Positions 1-12,285 of a stretch of 20,000 bases of DNA are shown one piece after another (the first letter of the stretch is position 1; each line of letters starts with the position of its first letter). Made by a program: the position numbers and the translations under genes. The notes beneath the pieces are model-generated. The model ran no database searches and was not told where the DNA came from. It saw only the letters and a program-made list of their open reading frames with translations. The DNA is taken from positions 1-20,000 of the forward strand of contig LUCW03000933.1 of assembly GCA_001586965.3 (NCBI GenBank), read 5' to 3'. This DNA comes from Sphaeroforma sirkka (lineage: Eukaryota > Opisthokonta > Ichthyosporea > Ichthyophonida).

Positions 1-452
1 TAATAATCAGTTATTCAATTTGGTGTGGATACATTGCAAGTACAGTATTACACAGTATACATATTCGCTTCACGTGGATTGATATAAGAAGATATTTATG
101 GTTCATGACTTAACAACGTTCTTGTATGTATGCATTGAATTCAAATAGTGACCTAGACATGAAGTCAAACTAACCCCCAGGGGACAATCATACGTGTACT
201 ATAACATATTCGCATCTGTAGCTGTTTCTGATCTTTATTTGTATTCGCAGTACATTCACATACATGTATTTATATCATACATATTTGCACGTATATATTG
301 TTAGATATGTTTTGATAATTTTTTGTATGTGGACTTCAGAATACGCCCGTGTATAATTCGGGCACGTTAATCAGTAACACTGCCCAACTGTCAGTTTATT
401 CATAGGATCCACTACAATATTTAAGTCAACAGCCTGCTTCAGCATAGCCTTC
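1..452. other. 3' flank of DIS3L2, no gene seen
   Basis: This is AT-rich sequence downstream of the DIS3L2 stop codon. No extended coding frame is visible. It holds a likely minus-strand poly(A) signal at 395-400 and a small inverted repeat at 345-363 (GCCCG and CGGGC arms, 9-nt loop), about 32 bases beyond that signal. Confidence 0.6.
395..400 (-). promoter_or_regulatory. AATAAA poly(A) signal of DIS3L2
   Basis: The plus strand reads TTTATT, giving AATAAA on the minus strand, 53 bases past the DIS3L2 stop codon. Position and orientation suit the cleavage signal of this gene. No other candidate nearby is as good. Confidence 0.6.
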
Positions 453-3400
453 TTAACGATTAATTAATTTTACTTCCAAAATTGACGATTCATCTTTGTA
501 CCTCACCGGTGTCACTTTGAGCGTGACTGGCACGATGGTATTATCGCTCTCTACCAGAACGTATATCCTTGAGAACATATGAATAGTTTGCACTCCTGTG
601 TTCTCAGTCATCCCTGTCCGGACGGAACGAACGTATTGTTAAGATGTATTCTGCGCTAAACACAGCTATTCTCAGTCGGCCTCTTCAGATAACAACGCCA
701 GCTCACTTAAAATAAATTTGTACATTTCTCAATCAATCGTATCGACCAAATTGATAAGAATCGAAAACCTTCTTGACTTACCTATTAAATGAATTGCCGG
801 CACGTTTGATCTCCAATGTAGCTCAAGAACCTTACTTTGCTTAGAAAAATGCACCAAATCTTCTCGCAAGCCATCCAGCTTATCGAAATGTACACGCTGC
901 TCTATGCCAAAATCAGGAATATACACGTCGAAGGCAGCGTCCAAGACTCCAACCACCACGGCTTCCTGCGCAGAATAGCGTACAAAACATTGCAATCAAT
1001 CAAACTGCATAGTTGCTTATGGCCAGATAACACGCAATCGATTAACCAAGGGAGGCACCACTCAAAAAAGTACGATTATTCTTTACCTTACGCATACCCC
1101 CACGAACCCTCAGAAGAGAGCATAAGAATATTTTGTCAGACTGTTCTTGGGCGCTCTTAGAAGCTTGTTTTTGTTCATTGCAGTGCTTTGCAATGTTGGC
1201 GAGAACTACCGGACTTCGCAACTGTTCTGACGATTGTACTGCAATAGAAACGTGAATCTGTTAAAAACGAAACACAGGCTAGTGTATAGCAGCATAAGCG
1301 TGCAGTGTCGAAATTGTGGTGAAATTAAAAAAAGCCTATGCCCGTGAGTAAAAGATATCCCTTCTCTAACAGACTTACTCAAGGTGGACCATAGCATACG
1401 ATGTACCACCACATCAGCATAACGGCGTATAGGCGACGTGAAGTGTGTGTAGAGAGGCATCGCCAATGCATAATGACGGGTTGTATTCATAACCACCTCA
1501 TTGTGGTGCATCTTCTCACCCCGATTCTCCAATAATTCTTTAACCTCGTCAACAGTCATTTCTATAACGCGAAGATAAAAAAAAATGAGCAAAAAATACC
1601 TTCAAAAATTAAACCACCCTAAAGAACTGCATATAGATGTCACTACAAAATATATTGTATACACCGGTGCAGCAAGTAGTGCACCTTGACTAAGCATACC
1701 ATCGAAGTCATAGACCGGCTTATCTTCTTGAGGTGTTGTTTTGTCCAATATCACCGCCTTCTGCAGTTCTACCGCGTAAGCCTTTTTTACCGCTGGAGGG
1801 GAGATATTAAGCATTGCGTATGCAAATCAGTACTCATAATTTTGTTCACAACAATATACAATTGCACTAGTTCGGTTATATGATCACATGGTTCGGATTT
1901 ACACATCAAAACAAGACTCAACATACCCGCGCCCTCACAGATGTATTCTGCAAGCTTCATAGGCTTGGTAAGGAATTGCACAACAGTTTTCTTCGCCGCT
2001 TCGTTGTTCAGGTCATACGTCACCTGCTTCGTCTTTAGAAAAACAGTAGGTTGATATTTTTGCTGTCCCTTAACCTTTTGCAACATCAAGAGTTGTTTTA
2101 AACAAGACACCGAAATTGATTTTTTGTATACTTACTTCCTTCTTCCGAATTTCTTCTTTCGCCAATCTCATAAGCGACTCGTGTATATTAGCCGAACTTC
2201 GGCCATCAATGATAACTCCACAGGCTGCCAGTGCTGCAACTACTTTGCTAATTTGCTTCTCTGCGCGAGTAAAAGTTGTCAGACGAGTGTTACCTCTCAG
2301 ATTCTGTTCATATATATAAAGCAGTATAAAGCATTACACACTGCGCTCCAGCCTACCCTGCACTCTTCAATCAAACTTACATACCGTCTGGACCAAGTTG
2401 TCGACGAAGGAACGCATGTGATGGTAGTTTATCATGCAATTGTCGAGCGACGCTGCAATTCGCCAACAACATGAATTCTTCTACTAATCGATTCGAGTCT
2501 TTCTGCTCGTCATAATGAAAGTTCCAGTTGTGTGTCGGATCAGATGCGAAGAAAGAAGAAGAGAGGGATATAGAAGAGAAAATCTGAGCGGTACTTGATC
2601 AGCTTGTCATTCATTACGCACCTGCTCATAAGTTCGGAAGTCTTCCGGTAGCCCACTTTCGTCCAGACGAAACATCAACTTCACATTGTCCAACTTGAGC
2701 TAAAAAAATTAAGAAAATCGAGGATAATAAGTACACGATTAGACCTTTTTTAAGAAGCAGATGCTATTGGGTTGTTTAACTCGATCACACTACCCGCCAA
2801 CGCATATTGGACTAAAGTGATATGATGAAATACCCAAGTATGTTATTCTGTATGTGTTGAGTTTAGTCGACAATCGTACCGAGCCATTGTTAAAGCGCCT
2901 CTTTCTCATCTGGAGCGCTAAGTTGTTCAATAGTAATACATCTTCCGCACACTCCATCGCAGTATGTTCCCCAGATACTTCAGGGATCTCTGCAGCGATA
3001 CCTGGTATAGATGGACCAATCAGAGCCATGTTAAATGTGGACAGAGCGCCATTTGATTTGTGCATCTGTCAATCGAGTGATATTCAGTTATAAAGCCTGT
3101 ACACTAAGTCCTTACCTTCAAAAGTATTTCCTGCCGCGTCCTTGCTTATACAGAGCTGTGCATCTTCATAGCTCATCTTGATACACGACTTGATGATGGA
3201 CCTCGCAAACCAGGTATCGAGGACTTTGCCTGAAAACACAATGGTAAGAAAAAACTGAGATGACAATTTTATACACAGGGTGATTCAAAGTATTCACGCC
3301 AACTTAGCCTAAAAGCTCAGCGCCGCTATCGCCAGAGACTCACAAATCAGCGAATTAAAATGTCGGATGGCAGTATTATTGAGAAGAACCCGCGCTTTCC

Positions 3401-6400
3401 CTTACCATGTACGTCCATTCTCCAGAAAACAGAGAATGCTAGTCGCTCAACACCAGGATTCAGCGAACACAGCTGTTCGCACAGTAATCTTGGCAGCTGA
3501 ACGCGAATAAAAGGTACGTTAGTAAATATGATCAGGTTATACGTTTGAAGACCAAAGGCGACGATAAATAGACCGATGAACTATGCGAAGATAAGATAAT
3601 TCAAGGAACCATCATGCCATACCATCGGATAGTTTCGTTGCACAAGATAGACAGTTGTAGCCCGCCGTTCAGCCTCTGCATCTAGTGCAGTGTCCGCCTT
3701 CACAAAGAACGTCACCTGTAAATCGAAGCGATATATATTGTATCAAATAGTACGTGCAAACAAAACCAATTGCTTATATGCTCCTATACCTCATATATTG
3801 TAATATTAGAAATAACATTGCCATTTAACGGAACATGAATTTCTAATTTGTGAAGAACAACGGATTTCTGCTATGAAACAGCAATCCTCACACCTGCGCC
3901 ATGCACGTTGATAGGTACGATAGAAAACCTACAAAATGAGCGACGTTGACTAGAAGGGCCATACACCTGCAGTACATGCGAAGTAAATAATTTTACCAAA
4001 ATACTTACGTCTGCGATATGAACGCCCACAATAAATCCTCCGTCGTCACTGCGTTTGATTGAAAGAGCATCGTCGAGATCCATTGCGGTGGCTGGGTCGA
4101 TGGTAAAAACACGTTCGTGACGTAGATCCGTCCGCGTTTCATATTCTTCAGCTGGGATACTCCAAGGCTGCACCAGATGACAACAGAGGGCATACAGTAA
4201 TTGATCGCAAACTGAATCAGGGTTTAATGATCCTTAACACGAGTAAAATATTAGAGAGGCACCCACAGCGAAGGACAGAATAAGACCTAGATATCATACC
4301 GTAGGTGGCAGACAAGCAATTGCTTCATCTGAGAAAGGAGCGGTCTCCACGGCATACTGCACCAGAAGCGCCTTAGTCTCCGCATCTACATCTCCGTTCT
4401 CCCCTGTGAACCAAATCAAATTATTCAGTGCATATTCTAAATGTGAAATGCAAAACTTTCAGAATTTGATTGAGTCCTCCTTACCCAAGTTTTCTCCTAG
4501 TTCTCCAGTTGCCATCATGGATTTCTTGTGCCACACACGGATCTTCGCGCTAAATAATTGGGATTTGTATTTCTCTGTCAACTCTTTTGAGTCTGCGTTT
4601 ATTAGATCAGTGGGAGCCAAGTCCACCGGAATCATCAAACGGGGAACCTACCAGAATTGCAAAACAAAAATAAAGTGATACATATATGAATTCACAATGC
4701 AATCACGAGGCCAACAACCGCAACTCCTTGTTTTACAAACCAGTATTTTCACACCTTGGTGTCCAAAGGTCTGAAGCCAAAATGACCCTGATCCACACGG
4801 GGCCCATTCAGTGGCATAAACACTCCGATAACAATTCTATTATGGACCTCTCGCTCAATCCGCAGCACCTGTTTTTTTATAGCATTGGAAACCACAAACT
4901 TTAGCTGACCACGATGAGTGCAAGTTCACATAAGTGAAATAGACAACCTCAAGCAGCGATACCAACACCCAACGGAGTACTACTAGTCAGTGGACTCACT
5001 CTTCCGGTTTTCCGCAGGAATTCCGAAGGGTACTCCTTAGCGTCGTCAGTCAACTGTCGTTCTTCCGTCTCTGTAAGGTTCATAGCATTGGCAAAGTCGG
5101 CCTTCAATGGTCTCCATCTGCGGTATGCAATTGAAGCATGCGTCACTATTTGGAATGTAGAGGAATCTTCTAAGGAGAGAAGACTCCTAATTGCCGCGCA
5201 AGCGGATAGGGTACCCGCAACCAGGTGATACACATGCACTATAATGTGAAAGCAACCAGAGAAGACCGTTATTAAAAAAGAAACACATACTCGTCGCGTG
5301 GCAGTAGCTCAATCATAACCTCATCTCCGTGCAAGGCTCGATTGCGATGATGCTGAGATGGAAGCAGCACATCGCCATCTAATGCAGCCACTGGGACGTA
5401 TGCCTCCCTGTGATCATAACATAAAAAAAATGTGAGCCATATTGATGCCAGTAAAAATTGCAATTGTAAATGTTGGTATTGTAATTGTTAACAATGATGT
5501 CATATAAATTTAGCACAGATACACTGACATCGAATCCGCGTGTGGCAGATGAAGTAGACGGCAGATCGGATATACTATGCAGAGACGACTTCAAATACAA
5601 TAGAGTACGTACTATATAATGCTATGCGCACCGAATATGCATGTCAAACCAAAACCACACAACACATGTTCAAAAACATATCATGATATGATACACTACT
5701 CGCTTACAGCACTGACGACTTACAGAATAAGAAAGAGTATTTATTGTATTTATTATCGCCGAAACGACACAAAAGAGGCGACTAATTGACTATAACTCTA
5801 CAATATTTTTCGGCGTGTTCTACCAAGAATATAAAAACACAGGCGCTCGATACAAAATATGATACCCAACACTGTCACGAAGCACAGAAATCAACTATGC
5901 TCGCGACACTGATAATGTACAAGCAATTATGACCATACCAAACAGAGGACGTTTGACTTACTGAGCTCGTATAAGAGAGAAGGAACCCACCTGTAGTTCT
6001 TCTGGTTGATTCTTAATTTACCGACGAACACCTCTCCCGCTTTCAGCTTACGTACTCCTTCCTGCTCCGTGATGTAGGACTCGAAATGAAGCGCATGTTT
6101 TTGACTATTGTTCACTCTGTGGCTATTGCTTCCTCTATTGGAATTGTTATTCCCTCTATTGCTATTATTGTTCCCCTTGTGAGGCTGTCGGTTATCCCCA
6201 TTCTTACGCTTCGCACTGGGTGATTTAGGAGTGTTATGTGCATCTTCATGTCCATGTCCATGCGAACGCGACTTATTTGAGGGGTTCTCCTTGGAATTGC
6301 GATGATTATTTCGAGTTTTGTTGGGAGCCTTCCCTTTCAATGACCTCGAACCCTCCGATGCTTGAGCAGCAAAGCTTTCATCAATTTCACCTTCGTCTTC

Positions 6401-6620
6401 GCCATGACCTATAAAATGAGAACAGATGAAGATAAATACGTATATGTATTTTGCTAAACATTAACCGCGTTCTTAACAGGGCATAGAAGACAATGCGGTG
6501 GTTTGTAAGACATAGATATGTGATATCTTCAGTAGGAAAAAAGTAAGAAAACTACAGGGCACCCGTGAGGGTAAAATCAAATAAGTTGTTAATATATATA
6601 TATAATCAAATAAAATGTTA

Positions 6621-6653
<33 letters not shown>

Positions 6654-6880
6654 AATGCTCGTGGTCAAATACTTATCTATACACATACGCTGACTTCCGG
6701 GATGTTTTTTCCGCGTATGCTTTTTGTCTTGCTTCTTTGAATCGGAACTACCTGGAGTGGGCAATAAAGTTCTATTCCTGCGAACGACATATTACAAAAT
6801 ATGAGAACGTCATTTTTACTGTCCTTTCCAGAAAGATATAGACAGCTCATTTTAGCAGCCCGACGTAATTTGGTAAGATC

Positions 6881-6952
<72 letters not shown>

Positions 6953-7136
6953 CACAAACAAAGACACACTGGACACACACGCAAAGGTTAGACACACGCA
7001 TACGCATACGCACATAAGCACACACACACACGCGCACACACACGCGCGCGCACGCACAAACACACACACATACACATACACACACACACACAAACACATA
7101 CATACACACACACACACACACGCACGCATACACACG

Positions 7137-7191
<55 letters not shown>

Positions 7192-7320
7192 ACACGAAAA
7201 CCAAGTACACAGTCTGAATCACATGCACGCTTACACTTGGTCTGTCGTGCTACTCGCGCTATTCGTGATCTCGTTTGGAGCTATCTGAAAATTGACTACA
7301 TCATTAGTTAATTCGTCCAT
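453..7320 (-). CDS. DIS3L2: DIS3L2-like 3'-5' exoribonuclease (RNase II/RNB family), 22 exons
   Basis: DIS3L2 enzymes degrade RNA 3' to 5' in the cytoplasm, preferring oligouridylated RNAs. Exons read from the minus strand: 7320-7235, 6777-6689, 6408-5991, 5407-5291, 5117-5000, 4868-4755, 4647-4485, 4403-4300, 4167-4009, 3715-3623, 3496-3406, 3229-3116, 3001-2880, 2699-2622, 2502-2385, 2293-2136, 2023-1927, 1792-1700, 1561-1379, 1238-1087, 965-782, 613-453. They total 3012 nt, or 1003 residues, and every phase closes. Residues 1-165 are polar and basic, with no PIN domain, which excludes DIS3. Cold-shock domains cover about 166-400, RNB about 404-838 and S1 about 890-1003. The catalytic motif [14 protein letters not shown] (425-438) and [18 protein letters not shown] (815-832) are intact, so an active enzyme is expected. 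The start is the first ATG after an in-frame stop. Least certain are exons 1-2 and the acceptors of exons 5, 16 and 17. Confidence 0.93.
6120..6185 (-). repeat. In-frame Asn-rich repeat in DIS3L2 exon 3
   Basis: The minus strand encodes two copies of GNNNSNR (residues 137-150) followed by the degenerate GSNSHR. The 21-bp DNA unit is repeated nearly exactly, so this is a young in-frame minisatellite. It sits in the disordered linker before the first cold-shock domain and is unlikely to affect catalysis. Confidence 0.8.
6575..6652. repeat. Duplicated 29-bp segment plus (AT)n in DIS3L2 intron 2
   Basis: The segment starting AATCAAATAAG at 6575 recurs at 6604 as AATCAAATAAA. Each copy runs through GTTAATATAT into an AT repeat. 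This is a local tandem duplication seeded by the microsatellite. Confidence 0.7.
6884..7191. repeat. Compound microsatellite (TA)n-(CA)n-(TA)n-(TG)n in DIS3L2 intron 1
   Basis: A TA repeat runs from about 6884 to 6948. An impure CA repeat with CG interruptions covers about 6950-7140. A second TA repeat spans about 7139-7179 and a short TG run ends the block. It fills most of the first intron, between the 28-codon first exon and the second exon. Long open frames across it are artefacts of the two-base period. Confidence 0.95.
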
Positions 7321-7705
7321 GCTGGCAAATATACTTTTTAATTGTATCTCTATACTTGATATTAACGAACCTTTCGTTTTGTTTTGTAATACCTAAAAAC
7401 AAAAGTTGTTTGGAATTGTGCGACGTAATACGAAACTGACAATTGGATATAAAACTATTCTGATACAATAGTGTGAGGCTTACACCAATTATCTACACTA
7501 TCTAAGCTTATACAAGGCTGATTGTATCTAGTGATAAATGTGTATTGTAGGTCTCGAGAGTATATATATATATATATATTGTTTGTTTTGAGAAGGCTGT
7601 ATATATATATAATAATCGTATACTTTGTGTAAGCACAGGTAATAAAGAATAAAACGGGTTCATCAAAAGAGCAAAAAGTCCGATGAATCGATAAAGACAC
7701 ATTTT

Positions 7706-7730
7706 CCGCCATATTGTACCGGTACGGCGG
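7706..7730. promoter_or_regulatory. GC-rich inverted repeat enclosing a GTACCGGTAC palindrome
   Basis: Arms CCGCC (7706-7710) and GGCGG (7726-7730) flank a segment containing the perfect 10-bp palindrome GTACCGGTAC (7716-7725). It stands out as a CG-dense island in AT-rich DNA about 390 bases upstream of the DIS3L2 start codon. It may be a binding site for a dimeric factor; no factor is assigned. Confidence 0.35.
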
Positions 7731-7808
7731 TATTTATTTATTACATAAAGCGAACATTATTATTATGACTCATACCCACAAAAATTAATGACAAGCCTCA
7801 AAATATGG

Positions 7809-7816
7809 TGACGTCA
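7809..7816. promoter_or_regulatory. Full CRE palindrome TGACGTCA
   Basis: This is an exact TGACGTCA, the consensus site for CREB/ATF bZIP dimers in opisthokonts. It lies about 490 bases upstream of the DIS3L2 start codon. A single 8-mer can occur by chance, so function is only possible. Confidence 0.35.
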
Positions 7817-8188
7817 CTACATTTTTATAAGCTTAGAAGTTAGGTTAAGTTTACAGGCTGTAGTAGATGGTAGACTTTTTAAACCCCAGTAAGTTTAGAG
7901 TTTTGAATATCGGAGCTGATTCTAAGTTATTCATCAAGGACTTCTATTTGATTTCAGACCAATCGGGTGATTTAGCACTCGAGATAGAATTTGTAACATC
8001 ATTGCTATCTACGTGTTCCCCTTGGTAAAAGAGTGACTAACAAATCCTAACTTCTTAAAAGAACCCAACTGATTTGGCTGAAATTAATTCTCTGAATCTT
8101 AAAAGCTATTATTATTGGACGCAAGTACAAAGAATTCAATGAACCTTTTGAAAAATTATTCGAATTTGTATGAGAAATTGATAGTACG

Positions 8189-8206
8189 AACCCTAAACCC
8201 TAAAAC
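8189..8206. repeat. Telobox-like CCCTAAA doublet
   Basis: The sequence AACCCTAAACCCTAAAAC contains two perfect tandem CCCTAAA units with partial flanking matches. This is the TTTAGGG-type telomere unit and also the telobox promoter motif of plants. It is too short to be a functional telomere. It may be a telomere-repair scar, a Myb-type binding site or chance. Confidence 0.5.
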
Positions 8207-8810
8207 TAGCCCCCATCCCATCCAGGCTTACAATTAATTCATGAGGCTATGGGCCTAACTGCACATTTGACACTACTGATACGTACGGACGCACCCTACG
8301 TTGGTATTTTTTAAAGTTGCATGATGACTATATAATGTATTTTTAAAAAAGTATATACAAATATCAATATGCCACATGAATATACTTTTATAGATGTGAA
8401 TTTAACGATACATGAATGATGGAAAGCGATAAACCCTCGACCGTATTCTGTAATAGCCTGACAAGCATAAACAGCAAATCCAAACTAGTCGATATAATAG
8501 CTGTCCAAGCAAATGTGTAGGTGATGAAAACATAGCCATTCGCACACCTTACGCGCTCACCTTTTTACTTGCTCTGTGGTACCGTCATTATGCATAACAA
8601 CTATGCATCAGGATGCCATTAAACACGATCATAACCTACATATGTTTAGAACAACTATGTTACCGTTCTGTATATTTTTTACGGTGCAACTTATAAGTCC
8701 CCGATACATGGTGTTATCCCAGATATATAGACCCAACAAAACAAGACATAAGTTTGCGCAACATGACCCTGGTTTTCGCAACTCGATAAATAAATCTTCG
8801 CGCAATTATC

Positions 8811-8998
8811 TACCTATGTATGTATGTATCTATCTATCTATCTACCTAAATATATATATATATATATATATACGTATGTACGTATGTACGTATGTACGTA
8901 TGTGTGCATGTATGTACGTATGTTTGTATGTATGTATGTATGATGTATGTATGTATGTATGTATATAGATGTATGCAATGTATGTATGTATGTCTATA
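8811..8998. repeat. Compound tetranucleotide microsatellite (TATG/TATC/TACG and TA)
   Basis: TATG repeats pass into TATC repeats, then a pure TA run near 8850-8871, then TACG/TATG alternation and long TATG runs. This marks the left edge of the 3.4-kb simple-sequence region. Open frames across it have four-codon periodicity and are not genes. Confidence 0.95.
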
Positions 8999-9043
8999 TG
9001 TTGTATGCCTGCATATAGCGTAAAATCATCCCACATAATGTTC

Positions 9044-9110
9044 ACACACACACACACAACCACGCACACACACATACACGCATACATCATCACACACACA
9101 TCATCAATCA
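9044..9110. repeat. CA repeat with CAT/CAA interruptions
   Basis: CA dinucleotides dominate 9044-9094, followed by CATCA trinucleotide repeats to about 9110. It joins the tetranucleotide block to the AT-rich tract. Confidence 0.85.
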
Positions 9111-12108
9111 TCAATAGCCATATATAATATATATATATATAATACATATATGTTATGAATACGTATACATGTATAATAATGCATATAATAATATATAATA
9201 ATAATATATAATATATACATAATAATATATATGCATTATATGCACAATATTGCACACACACATGCACAATGGCAATAATAACATGTTATACATAATATTT
9301 ACATATTATATAATGTATGTATGTAACCATCTATTAATAACCAATATTATGTATGTATATAATAATTATGTACAATTATTATAATATTATATAATAATAT
9401 CATGCCATATGCTATTATAATGGCTATAATATTATTATTTTGCATAATAATACTGTTATTACAATAATATTATAATACATGTTATACATATGTGTATGCA
9501 TACATAATAATAATAATAACATATATAATAACTATAATATATATTATTATAATAATAATATACACATAATGCCAATAACATTGTTAATACATAATATTAT
9601 GTATTAATAATAATATAATGCAGTATTCAATAATAATAATTACATATTATTATTTTAATACAACATTACATGTGCAGTATATGCATAATAATAATAACAC
9701 ATATAATGTCACATAATGTTATTAATAATATGTAATATGTTATTGTATTATTATATGTTGCCAATATGTATACATGCATGCATGTAGCATGCATGCACAC
9801 ATATACATTAGCCAATAATATTACATACATACATAACATAATACATAATAATATTAATAACATATAATATATATATATAAACATATGATAATATGTATAT
9901 TACGTACCAGACGCAAGACGCACAAAATCATCAACAAATGTATACATCATCATCATCAATATCAATGTCCATATACATACATACATACACGCATAAACAT
10001 AAAGTGCACACAATACCAATAATACAATCATAATCATCAATAGATATACATATATATATAATATATATATATATAATAATATAATAATATATATATATAT
10101 ATATTATATATAATATATATATGCATACATGCACATTACATACATGCACAAGATGGGATCCGCACACAAACGATCCACATTGCGCACGCACAAAACAACG
10201 CACGCCGCGCAACACAACGCCATCATCAGCATCATCAATAACAATCATCAATGCATCATCATCAATGGAACAATATCGTAATATAATATTATTATATATA
10301 CATATATATTATATATATATATATAATATATTTATACGTAATAATATAATATGGCCATATATATATGTAATAAACAGCATATAATATACAACATATATAT
10401 ATTAATAATAATAATAATATATAATACATACATAATACAATATTAATAGTATTGGTAACAAGACAAGCAATAATATATGTATATAATAACAATATGTAAT
10501 ACAATAATATTAATTAATATTAATTTACATTACATGCCATGTTATTATATTATATATAATTATTATTGTTGTTATTATAATGTATATTATTATTGTATGT
10601 AATGGCCAACAATGCCAGCCATTATATTCACATATTATTATTGGCTATTATTACAACATATGGCACATGGTTTAATACATTGTGTTGCTGACAATAATAA
10701 TAATATTAATACATTGGCCATTATCATTACATGCACACACCAATACATTGCATTACACATGCACACACAATAGCATGTGTTAATACAATGTAATACAACA
10801 TGCCAATAATAATGTGTTACAACATGCACATTATTAACACATACATAACATCACATATTGGCTATGTTGCCATATAATATTACATGTGCAATTGTTGTTA
10901 ACATTGCAATTACGTATGCATTAGCCATGCAACACATACACAACATTATTATAACAATGGCAATATTATATGTATAATACACACATTGGCATTAATATTA
11001 TGTGTATTGTCATATTATTATACATTATTATATTAATAATATTAGCCATAATAACCAATTATTGCCATCACACATTATAATAAGCCAATATTATTGGTAA
11101 TTATAAACATTATTACAATGCTGTACAATATAACATACAGCTGGCTATTATTATTACATATTGTTACAATGTGTAATACAACATTGATTGTAATACACAC
11201 ATCCTGTTGTTATTATCTCATTTAATATACAATATTATATGTCACATAACATTATGTGTACATAATGACATTAATAATGGCATAATAGCACATTACATAC
11301 ATTAATTATTATTATATAATATTACATACATCGTTATTTGTATTAATATTATTATGGTTATTATGTATTACATATTAATATTATTGTGTGGCCATTATTA
11401 TTATATGTAATTATACATATATAATATTGATACATACGCAGCATACATATTATGTATAATAACAATACATAATCAATATCACATACTATTATGTATATTA
11501 TTATTGTTTATTATTATTATTATTGTAATTAATAATTATATAATATGCATTGCATACATGCATTATTATTGGCATGTAATATTGATATTACAATATACAT
11601 AAATACATATCATATGCATATTAATGCAAGCGTAGCACATATAATGAACAATCCAAATCATGATGTCGATCATCCATCAACGCGCTACATGCTATATTGC
11701 TGGCTGGCCATATGCGTACGTGTATGTCTTGCATAATATTACATATCCATTAATACATATTATTACAAACATACATTGGCTATTATACATCCCATTACAA
11801 ACACATATGTATTACGTGCGTTTGCTTATTATATATTATTATTATTACATATTATTATTATATATTGCAATATTATTAATAATATATAACATATATATAT
11901 TATTATTATTATTGTAATACATAATAATATTAATATATTATTATTACATATTATATATGTTATATATTACAATATACATATACATGCCATTAATATTATT
12001 ATACACATACATATAATATACATACAAGCATATGTTATATATATGATAATATAACATAATAATAATATATATTATTATACATATATACATATATATATAT
12101 ATATTATA

Positions 12109-12189
<81 letters not shown>

Positions 12190-12215
12190 ATATATAACAT
12201 ATATATATATACATA
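9111..12215. repeat. 3.1-kb AT-rich degenerate simple-sequence tract poor in homopolymer runs
   Basis: The tract is built from TA, AAT/ATT, CA/TG and CAT words with scattered GCC/GGC. By eye it has only four runs of four or more A or T (near 9440, 9654, 9924 and 10192), although it is overwhelmingly A+T. No coding frame, RNA gene or transposon end is recognisable. Pure TA blocks occur near 10050-10120, 10300-10330 and 12100-12200, and CAT-type repeats at 9943-9965 and 10210-10268. The most likely origin is expansion and decay of microsatellites. A structural role, such as an unwinding element, origin or matrix-attachment region, is possible but not shown. Confidence 0.85.
12117..12215. repeat. 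Long (TA)n block ending the AT-rich tract
   Basis: About 60 bases of perfect TA repeat, followed by TACA-interrupted TA, close the tract. Unique mixed-composition sequence begins abruptly at about 12219. Confidence 0.95.
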
Positions 12216-12285
12216 TAAGCTCGTGCTAATCAACACGTTTGTTTCAGCACACTTGAGTGTTTTCTATGCTAAGCTCACTACACCC

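Larger units (their letters stand above)
7321..8810. other. Gene-free 5' flank of DIS3L2
   Basis: This is ordinary mixed-composition DNA upstream of the DIS3L2 start codon. No protein family is recognisable in any frame. It contains a short AT repeat near 7560-7610, a GC-rich inverted repeat at 7706-7730, a CRE palindrome at 7809-7816 and a telobox-like doublet at 8189-8206. It presumably holds the DIS3L2 promoter, but no clear TATA box or start site can be assigned. Confidence 0.6.

Noticed and set aside
2024-2073. Extension of DIS3L2 exon 17 to an acceptor before 2074
   Set aside because: It keeps the frame but adds residues with no family match. The CAG at 2024-2026 has a pyrimidine-rich stretch before it and fits better. 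Both remain possible.
5118-5239. Longer version of DIS3L2 exon 5 using an acceptor near 5186
   Set aside because: That frame is also open, but the acceptor before 5117 restores the family pattern LLPRDEW seen around this position in DIS3L2 relatives and gives a shorter, better-fitting protein.
6677-7228. Long open frames on both strands across the TA/CA repeats
   Set aside because: They encode only alternating two-residue patterns (Ile-Tyr, Cys-Val, His-Thr) caused by dinucleotide periodicity and lie in DIS3L2 intron 1.
453-7320. DIS3 (exosome subunit) or fungal Ssd1 identity
   Set aside because: There is no N-terminal PIN domain as in DIS3, and the catalytic Asp cluster is intact, unlike Ssd1, which has lost nuclease activity.
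8576-9267. Open frames rich in Tyr, Ile, Met and Cys on both strands
   Set aside because: They are tetranucleotide and dinucleotide repeat artefacts with no protein-like composition.
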